This document shows positions 1 to 7,393 of a stretch of DNA of 49,577 nucleotides, in pieces. The position numbers and the translations under genes were made by a program. The first letter of the stretch is position 1, and every line of letters begins with the position of its first letter. Under the pieces are notes generated by a model that had not been told where the DNA came from, searched no databases, and saw only the letters and a list, made by a program, of their open reading frames with translations. Origin of the DNA: UBA2897 sp036733925 (GTDB lineage Bacteria; Bacillota; Negativicutes; Selenomonadales; Selenomonadaceae); NCBI GenBank assembly GCA_036733925.1, contig DAIMZO010000014.1, positions 1 to 49,577 of the forward strand, in the 5' to 3' direction.

Positions 1-87
1 AAAGAAAAAGTTAATATAAAGGCTCGTGAAATTATGTCAATGATTGGAGTAATTCACGCTATACAACAGATAATGGGGGCGCTATGA
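1..87 (+). CDS. C-terminal end of an upstream gene, partial
   Basis: An open frame runs in from the left edge and stops at the TGA at 85-87, giving 28 residues that end IQQIMGAL. Its stop overlaps the ATG of the next gene (ATGA at 84-87), the usual sign of translational coupling, so the two were probably one transcription unit. The fragment is too short to name. The local sequence is AT-rich compared with most of the window. Confidence 0.5.
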   Translation, partial: KEKVNIKAREIMSMIGVIHAIQQIMGAL

Positions 88-596
88 GGATTTTATTAGT
101 AACTCTGCACGGTTACAAAAAGATAATTCCAGCGTACGAAATATTAAGGGCATTAGGCCATGAGGTTGTAGAAATCGAATTTAATTTATTTAGTGAGTCG
201 CATTCGTATTGGCAAAAGAAATTAGACGAATGGAAGCTATCACATCAGCGCGAAGAATACGAGAAAAACAATTTCGATTTACTACGTCAGGCAATGCACA
301 ATCAAAAGCCAGAACTGTTATTTATTGTCGGGCTTAGTTTGCATATCCCGTTTTCAATGCTTCCAGAGTTAAAAGTACTTGCGGATCGATTGGGATGCAA
401 AATCTGTTGCTGGTTGGTGGATCCAATCGGTGATTTGAATCATGAGCGCGCGCAATATTATGATGCAATCTATACATATGAGAAGGAGGATTGCGCGAAG
501 ATTCACGTTGCTGGTGTCCGGACAGCGTATATTCCGATAGGGTATAATCCAGCTTATGATACGGACTCTCGGCTAATAGGGGGGGGAGTCGGATAA
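84..596 (+). CDS. CgeB-type glycosyltransferase, N-terminal half (frameshifted)
   Basis: Starts at the ATG overlapping the upstream stop. The 170 residues begin MRILLVTLHGYKK, a Rossmann-like first strand, and look like the N-terminal GT-B domain of CgeB/DUF3880-type glycosyltransferases (motifs include CCWLVDPIGD near residue 113). The frame is lost in a run of eight G at 579-586 and stops ten bases later. With seven G the reading continues as LIGG-ESDKKYDLVFIGSP into the next entry and gives one 351-residue protein, a normal length for the family. So this is one gene split by a single base, either switched off by slipped-strand change or a sequencing error. The acceptor and sugar cannot be told from sequence. 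Confidence 0.75.
   Translation: MRILLVTLHGYKKIIPAYEILRALGHEVVEIEFNLFSESHSYWQKKLDEWKLSHQREEYEKNNFDLLRQAMHNQKPELLFIVGLSLHIPFSMLPELKVLADRLGCKICCWLVDPIGDLNHERAQYYDAIYTYEKEDCAKIHVAGVRTAYIPIGYNPAYDTDSRLIGGGVG
579..586 (+). repeat. Run of eight G inside the glycosyltransferase gene
   Basis: Eight consecutive G lie exactly where the two halves of the glycosyltransferase change frame. Removing one G (or adding two) restores a single frame. Homopolymer G runs inside surface-glycosylation genes are a classic phase-variation device and also a common sequencing-error site. Confidence 0.8.
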
Positions 597-606
597 GAAG
601 TATGAT

Positions 607-1140
607 TTGGTTTTCATTGGTTCACCTTACCGGAAACGGCGGCCATATCTGGAACTGGTGGCGAAAGCGGCAGAGCAGGAGAACTGGTGTTTCCGCGTGT
701 TTGGAATCTTTTGGGAGACGCAGTATTTCTGGAAAAAGTTTTCCATGCAACTGCGGTTTCCAGAACTATGCCGTTGCGTAGAGAATCGGTTTGTTGCACC
801 GGCAGAGGCAGCCGAGATTTATCGACAGTCAAAGATTGTGCTCAATCTGCACGGCAATGAGGCCACGGGTTGCAATCCTCGAACCTATGATATTCTGGCA
901 ACGGGGTCAATGGAATTGATGGATCAAAGGAAGGACTATGACCTGTTTGATCCGGGACAGGATTTTGTAGTGTTCCAATCACCGGGGGACTTGCTATCAA
1001 AGGCAAAGTATTATTTGAATCATCCTGCGGAACGGCAGGCAATCGCGCAGCGAGGTTATGAAAAAGTAAAAGAATCCCGGTCACTGAAGAAAAGCATTCA
1101 AAGGATTCTTGCGGATATGGAAGCCATTATAAAAAAATGA
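607..1140 (+). CDS. CgeB-type glycosyltransferase, C-terminal half (frameshifted)
   Basis: The annotated TTG at 607 is only the first possible start in this frame and has no ribosome binding site; the homologous reading begins earlier, just after the G run near 583. The 177 residues carry the C-terminal nucleotide-sugar domain (Glyco_trans_1_2 type): YDLVFIGSP at the domain start, then NLHGNEATGCNPRTYDILA near residue 95, where the Asn-x-Arg-x-x-(D/E) part fits the donor site, and the helical end NHPAERQAIAQRGYEKV. It is the second half of the gene starting at 84. The base composition is closer to the core genome than that of the N-terminal half. Its last codons run into the terminator of a minus-strand RNA. 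Confidence 0.75.
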   Translation: MVFIGSPYRKRRPYLELVAKAAEQENWCFRVFGIFWETQYFWKKFSMQLRFPELCRCVENRFVAPAEAAEIYRQSKIVLNLHGNEATGCNPRTYDILATGSMELMDQRKDYDLFDPGQDFVVFQSPGDLLSKAKYYLNHPAERQAIAQRGYEKVKESRSLKKSIQRILADMEAIIKK

Positions 1141-1240
1141 CCGCCCCAGCGTGAACGAACTTGAGCGGCCGTTTCGATACTATGTTGAAACGTTTCTATT
1201 GAGTGAGGGAACGAGCCGTCTATCGGCATCCCTTCTCTGC
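1131..1240 (-). ncRNA. Structured minus-strand small RNA, type I antitoxin-like
   Basis: On the minus strand a promoter (TTGAAA at 1273-1268, 17 bases, TATAAC at 1250-1245) is followed by about 105 bases with two hairpins and then a terminator: a GC stem at 1168-1141 whose pairing needs a G-U on the minus RNA, then a T run at 1137-1131. The order, AAAAATGA followed by a CCGCCC stem, then a GAGGGA...TCCC hairpin next to a TATAAT-like box, matches what I remember of the 3' half of Hol_Tox (holin-like) type I toxin loci in Firmicutes, where this is the antisense antitoxin. No hydrophobic toxin frame is visible, so this would be a remnant or a free-standing RNA. Confidence 0.5.
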
Positions 1241-1244
1241 TTTT

Positions 1245-1273
1245 GTTATAACGTATGCAAAGTTGTTTTTCAA
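1245..1273 (-). promoter_or_regulatory. Promoter of the minus-strand small RNA
   Basis: TTGAAA (1273-1268) and TATAAC (1250-1245) on the minus strand, 17 bases apart, upstream of the hairpins at 1240-1141. Confidence 0.55.
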
Positions 1274-1439
1274 GGGTTGGTTGTCCTTATGCGTTTGAAA
1301 AGGTAACTGCCATCGGCACCGCTGAATCATGTTGTGGAGTGAGGTGGAACTATCAGCTACGACCGGAAAACAAAGAAGCACAGCTGCCTGATGGAATGGA
1401 TGGATAAATAAGAGAAATATCGATATGGAGGTGGGCGGT

Positions 1440-2678
1440 ATGGAGAAGTCTTGTCACGCCGAGGATGTGTTCCGGCCGAAGGCGTATCCGACGTATACGT
1501 ATGTGGATCGTCTGTCGGGGAGTAGTACCTACGAGAAGAAGATGAAGCGGGCAATCCGTACGCCGGGGAATCTCGTGGTGATATCCGGGGCGTCGAAGTC
1601 TGGCAAGACGGTTCTTCTGCGGCGCGTCATCTCTGAGGAAAGTATGGTGGATCTCAGCGGTTCGCAGATCCGTACGGTAGAGGATTTTTGGCAGCAGATT
1701 GCGGAGAAGATGGAGATTCCGTCAGAGGTACAGCTTACGGAAAGCTTTCAGACTACCGAGAAGAAGCAAGGTGAGGGCAAAGTCGGCTTCGGTGTCGGGT
1801 CTGTTGGCGGGCACCGGGAGAAAAGCGCGGGGAGTCAGCAGAGTTTCCTGCAGAAACGGGTGCGGAGCAATACCGCACTCATGAAATATGTGATTGAGCA
1901 GGAAAAGATTCTGGTCATCGACGATTTTCATTATATTCCTTCGGAAATCCAGCAGTATATCGCAAGGACGCTGAAATCGGAATTGTTCGATGGCTTGAAG
2001 GCTGTGCTTTTGACGTTGCCACACCGTTCGGATGACGCAATCCGACTCAACGCAGACTTGATTGGGCGTACGACAGTGATTGAGATTGCACCGTGGCAGC
2101 AGGAGGAACTCCGTGAAATCGCGGAAAAGGGATTTTCCATGTTAGCGCTGAACGTAGATGCGCAGAAAATGGATATGCTGGCACGGGAGAGTGCGGCATC
2201 GCCGCAGCTCATGCAGGAAAACTGCCTGAGCCTTGCTGTAGAGCTTGTAGAAGAGGGGCGGCAAGAAGCGGAGAAGCAGGATATCCGCATTGCCCTGCAG
2301 AATACGGCGGAGAATTATAGTTATTATGAAGGCCCATTGAACATCGCGCTGCGGGGGCCGGCACAGGGGCGGAAGAAGCGGAAACATTATTTATTGAGCA
2401 ATGGGGAAGAAGTAGACGGATATTCCCTCTTGCTTTTGTCTATTGCAAAAGATCCCCCGAAACTGTCTTTTTTCGTTCAGGATATCAAAGACAGGATGAC
2501 TGGATTGCTTAAAGATGGTGATTCGGTACATTGGTCGACGCTATATGTCAGCAATGTAGTGCAGCACATCGAGAAATCACTGAAGCAATCACTTCCCTCC
2601 CTAGATACCATGGAATGGAAGGATAACACGCTGTATATCTTGGATCCGTTTTTGTTGTTCTATCTCCGGTGGCATTAA
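1440..2678 (+). CDS. P-loop ATPase (AAA/STAND-like) with C-terminal winged helix
   Basis: The start at 1440 is chosen because GGAGGTG at 1427-1433 sits six bases before it; the ATG at 1425 has no such site. The 412-residue protein has a Walker A motif GASKSGKT at residues 50-57, a Walker B ILVIDDF at about 157-163, and a Gly-rich insert at 111-133. The tail LYILDPFLLFYLRW resembles the end of the winged-helix region found in archaeal-type and DUF4143-like ATPases. No signal peptide or membrane segment is present. It stands alone between a small RNA and a lipid A gene in an AT-richer tract, so a role in defence or plasmid/phage-derived function is possible but not shown. I do not recognise the exact family. 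Confidence 0.6.
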   Translation: MEKSCHAEDVFRPKAYPTYTYVDRLSGSSTYEKKMKRAIRTPGNLVVISGASKSGKTVLLRRVISEESMVDLSGSQIRTVEDFWQQIAEKMEIPSEVQLTESFQTTEKKQGEGKVGFGVGSVGGHREKSAGSQQSFLQKRVRSNTALMKYVIEQEKILVIDDFHYIPSEIQQYIARTLKSELFDGLKAVLLTLPHRSDDAIRLNADLIGRTTVIEIAPWQQEELREIAEKGFSMLALNVDAQKMDMLARESAASPQLMQENCLSLAVELVEEGRQEAEKQDIRIALQNTAENYSYYEGPLNIALRGPAQGRKKRKHYLLSNGEEVDGYSLLLLSIAKDPPKLSFFVQDIKDRMTGLLKDGDSVHWSTLYVSNVVQHIEKSLKQSLPSLDTMEWKDNTLYILDPFLLFYLRWH

Positions 2679-2741
2679 AAGACATTGGCTAGAAAGAAGC
2701 CATATGTGTCATAATAGTTGCCAGTAGGAGATAAGCTTTTG

Positions 2742-2750
2742 TGGTATAAA
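2742..2750 (+). promoter_or_regulatory. Extended -10 promoter before the PagL-like gene
   Basis: TG-G-TATAAA at 2742-2750 is a good extended -10 element; no clear -35 lies 17 bases upstream. It lies 30 bases before the start codon. Confidence 0.4.
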
Positions 2751-2779
2751 AGTAAAACGTTTGAATTGCGAGAAAGCAG

Positions 2780-3418
2780 ATGGCAGGTAAGATGACGGAT
2801 ACGATGAAAAAGCATGGGATAAGAAAGTTGCGGGCTGCGGGAGTTGTCGCGGCGGGGATGTTTTTGGCGGCTGGGTGTCTGCCTGCGGTGGCGGCCGCGG
2901 CGGAACCGGATGTTGCGTTGCAGAAATCTCCGGGGGAGCATGCGGTCGAGGTACAGTTGGAGTATCTCGACGGGCGTTTTTTCAAGGAACGGAATGTCAA
3001 TGTCTGGAATATGCACGTGCTCTGGCAGAACCGCACGGTCCATCACACGGGCGTGTCCTATGGCTTCACGCTTCAGCGCGCGCTCGGCTATACGTCGGAT
3101 GATGGCATCTACCGGGATTCGGAGGCGGTCGGCCTCGGCCCGATGGTGCAGCTGCGGCGGGAGCGTTCGCTTGGCGGGAAGTTCACGGGGAGCGTGGATG
3201 CGAGCGGCTCGCTGCTTTTCTACAATCACGCGCATCCGGCAAAGGGCCGTGCCTACGGCTTTCTCTGGCGCATTGGCCCGCGGCTGACGTATCATGCGAC
3301 GGACCGGGATGCCATCAGTCTCGCGTATATTTTTCACCATTCGTCGAATGGCATGAGCAGCCATAACCCCGGCTACAACGGCATTGGTTTCTCGCTCGGG
3401 TACCGGCACGGATTATGA
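2780..3418 (+). CDS. PagL-like lipid A 3-O-deacylase, outer membrane
   Basis: The 212-residue product has a signal peptide of about 40 residues ending near AVAAAA, followed by amphipathic strands ending in SLGYRHGL, as expected for a small eight-strand barrel. The motif FHHSSNG at about residue 186, followed by NPGYNGIGFSLGYR, matches the PagL/acyloxyacyl hydrolase family, whose His and Ser form the catalytic centre that removes the 3-O acyl chain of lipid A. The Glu of the Pseudomonas enzyme is a Gly here by my alignment, as in other distant relatives. Start could also be 2792 or 2804 (MKKHG), since Shine-Dalgarno signals are weak. Its 3' end overlaps the convergent gene by six bases. It fits a species that makes lipid A. 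Confidence 0.75.
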   Translation: MAGKMTDTMKKHGIRKLRAAGVVAAGMFLAAGCLPAVAAAAEPDVALQKSPGEHAVEVQLEYLDGRFFKERNVNVWNMHVLWQNRTVHHTGVSYGFTLQRALGYTSDDGIYRDSEAVGLGPMVQLRRERSLGGKFTGSVDASGSLLFYNHAHPAKGRAYGFLWRIGPRLTYHATDRDAISLAYIFHHSSNGMSSHNPGYNGIGFSLGYRHGL

Positions 3419-3976
3419 TTCCGGCCGCTTGGCGATGGTCATCGGGACGTCCAGCACGGCGAGGGCATTCTCGCGCATGGCTTCGGAGGTGCGGCGGGCC
3501 CAGATGGCCTGAACCCGTTTCACGTACTCGGCCTCAGTCAGTGGATGCCGGCGCTCGCGTTCGAGGTGCTCGCGGATGACCTGCAGGAAGGCATTGTCTA
3601 CCGGGAGGTCGCGCATCGCGAGCAGCAGCTGCAAGGTCGTGTCGACGAAGTAGAGGTGCAGGCAGGGATCGGCGAGGCTCTTTTCGGTCGGGTGGTGCGC
3701 TTCTTTGAGCGTCGCGAGGGAGAACGGCGCGTCGCCCCAGCCCTCTTTGAAGATGCCGTCAATCTGGTAGAGCAGGAACAGCACCCCGTCCTCCTCGTAG
3801 AGCGCGAACGACATCTTCCCCGTGCGGAACGCCTCGGCCGCAATGACGTCGTGGCGCGTGAGCTGCAGGATGAACATCATGCCGTTGTCGTCGATCTGGA
3901 ACATGGCGCCGTCCGCCTGCTGCCGGATCGGCAGCGGGAATTTCTCGCCGACGACGAAGTTGGTATAGTTTGCCAT
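3413..3976 (-). CDS. Hypothetical cytoplasmic protein
   Basis: A 187-residue protein starting MANYTNFVVG; the ATG at 3976 is preferred because an AAAGGA site lies about 11 bases upstream, while the ATG at 3988 touches it. There is no signal peptide or membrane span. The N-terminal half is strand-rich (FQIDDNGMMFILQL, FALYEEDGVLFLLYQID), and the C-terminal half is helical with many Arg and Glu. It is divergent from hydF and convergent with the PagL-like gene. I do not recognise the family. Confidence 0.6.
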   Translation of the reverse strand: MANYTNFVVGEKFPLPIRQQADGAMFQIDDNGMMFILQLTRHDVIAAEAFRTGKMSFALYEEDGVLFLLYQIDGIFKEGWGDAPFSLATLKEAHHPTEKSLADPCLHLYFVDTTLQLLLAMRDLPVDNAFLQVIREHLERERRHPLTEAEYVKRVQAIWARRTSEAMRENALAVLDVPMTIAKRPES

Positions 3977-4043
3977 AAGTGATAACATCCTTTCGATTTC
4001 TTTGGGAATCCTTGCTTTATTCTATCATATTTTCCGCTCATTA

Positions 4044-4052
4044 TGGTATACT
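4044..4052 (+). promoter_or_regulatory. Extended -10 promoter of hydF
   Basis: TG-G-TATACT at 4044-4052, 15 bases before the hydF start codon. The short distance implies a short leader; no convincing -35 is seen. Confidence 0.4.
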
Positions 4053-4067
4053 AAGGGCAGGAGCGTG

Positions 4068-5282
4068 ATGGAAATGAGCCTGAACGATACGCCGCGGGCG
4101 AACCGCCTGCATATCGGCCTCTATGGGAGAAGGAACAGCGGGAAATCGAGCCTGCTGAATGCGCTGACGGGCCAGTCGGTCGCGACGGTCTCGGATGTCG
4201 CGGGCACGACGACGGATCCGGTCTACAAGGCGATGGAGCTGCACGGCATCGGGCCGGTCGTGTTCATCGACACGGCGGGCTTCGATGACGTCGGGGAGCT
4301 CGGGCGGCTGCGCGTCGAGAAGACGGAGCTTGCCGCGAAGGAGACCGACATCGCGCTCGTCCTTTTCGCGGATGAATCGGATGAGACGATGGAGCGGGAG
4401 CTCGTCTGGGTTAAATGGTTCCGGGAGGCGAAGACGCCGGTCATCCCGGTCATCAGCCAGATCGACACGATGGAGGATAACGGCGCGCGGCTCACGATGC
4501 TCGTGCGGAATGCGACGGGGCTCGAGCCGGTCGAGGTCAGCGCGAAGGAGAAGCGGGGCATCGACCGGCTGCGCGGCGAGATGATCCGGCAGCTGCCGGA
4601 GGGCTATGAGCAGGAGAGCATCACGGGGAACCTCTGCAAGGAGGGCGACGTCGTGCTGCTCGTGATGCCGCAGGATATCCAGGCACCGAAAGGCCGTCTG
4701 ATCCTGCCGCAGGTGCAGACGCTCCGCGAGCTGCTCGACAAGAAATGCCTCGTGATGAGCTGCACGACGGACAAGCTCGATGAGACGCTTGCGGCACTGC
4801 GGCGGCCACCGGCGTTGATCATCACGGACTCGCAGGCGTTCCGCACGGTGCACGCGAAGAAACCGGCGGAGAGCAAGCTCACGTCGTTTTCTGTGCTGTT
4901 TGCGGGCTATAAAGGCGATATCGACTATTTCGCGGCGTCGGCGAAAAAGCTGCTGTCCCTGCCGAAGCACGCGCATATCCTGATTGCGGAGGCTTGTACG
5001 CACCGGCCGCTCTCGGAGGATATCGGGCGCGTGAAGATTCCGCGGCTCCTGATGAAGCAGCTCGGCAAGGATATCCATATCGACGTGACGGCGGGCCGGG
5101 ATTTCCCGGAGAATCTCTCGGGCATCGACTATGTGATCCATTGCGGCGCCTGCATGTTCAACCGGAAATATGTGTTGAGCCGCGTGGAGGAGTGCCGGCA
5201 GCAGCACGTGCCGATGTCGAACTACGGCATCACGATTGCGGCGCTGCTCGGCATCCTCGATGACGTCGAGCTGCCTCGCTGA
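4068..5282 (+). CDS. hydF: [FeFe]-hydrogenase H-cluster maturation GTPase HydF
   Basis: HydF is the scaffold on which the two-iron part of the [FeFe]-hydrogenase cluster is built before transfer to the apo-enzyme. The start at 4068 has AGGAG five bases upstream; 404 residues is normal. Era-like GTPase motifs are clear: GRRNSGKS at 20-27, DTAG near 71, and SQID near 130. The C-terminal third carries the cluster ligands, one Cys in IAEACTHRP and the HCGAC motif about 50 residues later, the spacing expected of the family. HydE follows 2.8 kb downstream; HydG and a hydrogenase are not in the window. The next gene starts 36 bases downstream and is probably co-transcribed. Confidence 0.95.
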   Translation: MEMSLNDTPRANRLHIGLYGRRNSGKSSLLNALTGQSVATVSDVAGTTTDPVYKAMELHGIGPVVFIDTAGFDDVGELGRLRVEKTELAAKETDIALVLFADESDETMERELVWVKWFREAKTPVIPVISQIDTMEDNGARLTMLVRNATGLEPVEVSAKEKRGIDRLRGEMIRQLPEGYEQESITGNLCKEGDVVLLVMPQDIQAPKGRLILPQVQTLRELLDKKCLVMSCTTDKLDETLAALRRPPALIITDSQAFRTVHAKKPAESKLTSFSVLFAGYKGDIDYFAASAKKLLSLPKHAHILIAEACTHRPLSEDIGRVKIPRLLMKQLGKDIHIDVTAGRDFPENLSGIDYVIHCGACMFNRKYVLSRVEECRQQHVPMSNYGITIAALLGILDDVELPR

Positions 5283-5318
5283 CGGCTATGAGATAGGACA
5301 AGGAGGAAGGCGGTTTTC

Positions 5319-6209
5319 ATGAAAAGAATAAAGAAAGGTACCTATGTTTCTGCATTGCTTGGACTGCTCGTTGCCCTGTTTGTCCTGCTTCCGATGCAGG
5401 CTGCGCAGGCGGACGGCTGGTATTGGATCAGCTCGAACGAGAAGTACAGCAAGTTCTTTGACCCGGTGTCGGTCGTGACGCAGAGCTCGGCGAAGACGAA
5501 CCACGGCGAGGTGCCGACGCGCATCGACGCGGTGACGAAGACGACGTTCAGCTACGGCGGGGCGAAGGAGACCATCGCGAATTACCGGCTCGGGCAGCTG
5601 ATCCCGAACCCGGCGAACCTCGGCTACAGCATCGCGACGGTCAGCGTCAACCCGCAGAACCGGACGATACAGTACCTGCATGAGACGTTCTTCACGCCGG
5701 CGGGCCAGCCCATCTGGCGGTCGGGTGCAGGGCGTGTCAAGGAGGTCAACAGCCAGGAGTTCGACGAGGACTTCTATACGGCAATCCTCGACCAGGCGAC
5801 CGGCAAGGACGATGAGACGAACCGGCGCACGGCGAAAGACCGCTGGCTGACGCTTTGGGAGGATTCGACGGTCGACGGGCAGCGTACCTCCATGATGGCG
5901 GACACGACGACCATGCGCATGAAGGACCGCAACATCATCTTCTGGGCCTGGCAGGAGACGAAGAACAGCAACGGCCAGGTGCTCGAGATCAAGTTCATGA
6001 AGAAGGCCGTGAACCCGGCGCAGGGCACGGAGCGCACGATTAACGGCAAGTACTGGAACCCGCAGATGGGCTGGCAGAACCTGACGGGCGACATGGTGAA
6101 CTACCGCATGGTGCGCGCAACGGATCCGCGCTACAAGGGCATCGTGAATCTGCGCAAGTATATAGAAAATCATCGGGCATGGGTGAATCGCTATAGCCTC
6201 GATGACTAA
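5319..6209 (+). CDS. Exported protein of unknown function
   Basis: A 296-residue protein with a clean signal peptide (MKRIKKGTY, hydrophobic core, cleavage near AAQA-DG). The mature part starts DGWYWISSNEKYSKFFDP and is rich in Trp, Tyr and Thr with short strands, with a second Trp-rich stretch WAWQETKNSNGQVLEIKF. No lipobox or barrel terminus is present, so it is likely periplasmic or surface-released. The start has AGGAGG nine or so bases upstream. It follows hydF at 36 bases and ends at a strong terminator. I do not recognise the family; similar exported proteins of unknown role are common in Selenomonas-type genomes. Confidence 0.7.
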   Translation: MKRIKKGTYVSALLGLLVALFVLLPMQAAQADGWYWISSNEKYSKFFDPVSVVTQSSAKTNHGEVPTRIDAVTKTTFSYGGAKETIANYRLGQLIPNPANLGYSIATVSVNPQNRTIQYLHETFFTPAGQPIWRSGAGRVKEVNSQEFDEDFYTAILDQATGKDDETNRRTAKDRWLTLWEDSTVDGQRTSMMADTTTMRMKDRNIIFWAWQETKNSNGQVLEIKFMKKAVNPAQGTERTINGKYWNPQMGWQNLTGDMVNYRMVRATDPRYKGIVNLRKYIENHRAWVNRYSLDD

Positions 6210-6231
6210 CGAGCTATATGGGATAAATATA

Positions 6232-6269
6232 GGGACGGCGGGCCGCGAAAGCGGTTTTTCCGTCCCTTT
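6232..6269 (+). terminator. Rho-independent terminator after the 5319 gene
   Basis: AGGGACGG at 6232-6239 pairs with CCGTCCCT at 6261-6268, with an inner CCGC-GAAA-GCGG tetraloop hairpin at 6243-6254. The T run is short (TTT). The right arm is shared with the promoter region of metA. Confidence 0.65.
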
Positions 6270-6270
6270 G

Positions 6271-6279
6271 TGGTATAAT
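6271..6279 (+). promoter_or_regulatory. Extended -10 promoter of metA
   Basis: TG-G-TATAAT at 6271-6279, directly after the terminator hairpin. The -35 region would overlap the hairpin arm and has no good match. No SAM riboswitch or T-box fits in the 43 bases before the start codon. Confidence 0.6.
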
Positions 6280-6321
6280 GGGAGTCACAACTAGAAACGG
6301 ATAGAAAGGGAAGTGCTCATT

Positions 6322-7251
6322 ATGCCGATCAAGATACCGAACAACCTGCCTGCCGCGCATGTGCTCGAGAGCGAGAATGTCTTCGTCATGGACGAGGATC
6401 GCGCGTACAGCCAGAATATCCGCCCGCTGCACATTCTGATCCTGAACCTGATGCCGCTGAAGTCGGTCACGGAGACGCAGATCCTGCGGCTGCTCGGCAA
6501 CACGCCATTGCAGGTCGAGGTCGATTTCATCTATACGGAGTCCTATCAGCCGTCACATACGTCGATGGAGTATCTGTCGAAGTTTTATGGCACTTTTGAC
6601 GATGTCGCGGACAAGAAATACGATGGCATGATCATCACGGGCGCGCCGGTCGAGCGCATGCCGTTCGAGCAGGTCGCGTACTGGAAGGAGATCGAGCGCA
6701 TCATGGAGTGGTCGAAGACGCATGTGTACTCGACGTTCCATATCTGCTGGGGCGCGCAGGCCGGGCTCTACTATCACTACGGCATCCCGAAATACGATGT
6801 GCCGGAGAAGATCTTCGGCGTCTATAAGCACCACCTCTGCGTGGAGCACGAGAAATTGTTCCGCGGCTTTGACGATGAGTTCTACGTCCCACATTCCCGG
6901 CACACGACGAACCACCGCGAAGATATCGAGAAGGTGCCGGAGCTCACGATCCTCGCGGAGGCGGAGGGCGATGCCGGCGTCTACGCGATCGCGAACCTCG
7001 AGAAGCGGCAGTTCTTCATCACAGGGCATGCGGAGTACGACCCGATGACGCTGAAATCGGAGTACGACCGCGACCTCGCGGCCGGCATGAACCCGAAGAT
7101 CCCGCAGAACTATTATCCGGACGATGACCCGTCGAAGACGCCGGTCGTGCGCTGGCGCAGCGTCGCGCATCTGCTGTTCGCGAACTGGCTGAACTACTAC
7201 GTCTATCAGGAGACTCCGTACGTGATTGACGACGTGCACAAAGACAGCTGA
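6322..7251 (+). CDS. metA: Homoserine O-acyltransferase MetA, predicted acetyl-CoA type
   Basis: Activates homoserine in methionine synthesis. The start at 6322 has AAGGGAAG nine bases upstream and gives the standard MPIKIPNNLPA N-terminus; 309 residues is normal. The catalytic Cys is C142 in FHICWGAQAG, and the His-Glu pair is in TGHAEYD. Residue 111 is Glu (TGAPVERMPF). In the studied Bacillus cereus enzyme Glu111 goes with acetyl-CoA, and Gly111 as in E. coli goes with succinyl-CoA, so the product is predicted to be O-acetylhomoserine. It has its own promoter and no other methionine genes beside it. Confidence 0.95.
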   Translation: MPIKIPNNLPAAHVLESENVFVMDEDRAYSQNIRPLHILILNLMPLKSVTETQILRLLGNTPLQVEVDFIYTESYQPSHTSMEYLSKFYGTFDDVADKKYDGMIITGAPVERMPFEQVAYWKEIERIMEWSKTHVYSTFHICWGAQAGLYYHYGIPKYDVPEKIFGVYKHHLCVEHEKLFRGFDDEFYVPHSRHTTNHREDIEKVPELTILAEAEGDAGVYAIANLEKRQFFITGHAEYDPMTLKSEYDRDLAAGMNPKIPQNYYPDDDPSKTPVVRWRSVAHLLFANWLNYYVYQETPYVIDDVHKDS

Positions 7252-7326
7252 ATGATATTTTTCGCCCGCTGAAGGGAATTGCATCTTGTTTATTCGCGTT
7301 TACTTCAGAAGGATTTCAGTTTTTTA

Positions 7327-7335
7327 TGCTAAAAT
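7327..7335 (+). promoter_or_regulatory. Extended -10 promoter before the 7394 gene
   Basis: TG-C-TAAAAT at 7327-7335, about 60 bases before the start codon. Between it and the ribosome site lies a short imperfect tandem repeat of AAATCGAGC (about 7362-7380). Confidence 0.4.
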
Positions 7336-7393
7336 AGGCCCCGTTTCATGAATCAAATCGAAAATCGAGCAAATCGAGCAGGAGGGATGCCGG

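Noticed and set aside
1318..1400. Small peptide frames between the small RNA and the ATPase
   Set aside because: Frames of about 20 codons without ribosome sites or recognisable composition; a degraded gene cannot be excluded but is not supported.
6209..6321. SAM riboswitch before metA
   Set aside because: The only structure is the terminator of the upstream gene, lying before the metA promoter; the remaining leader is too short.
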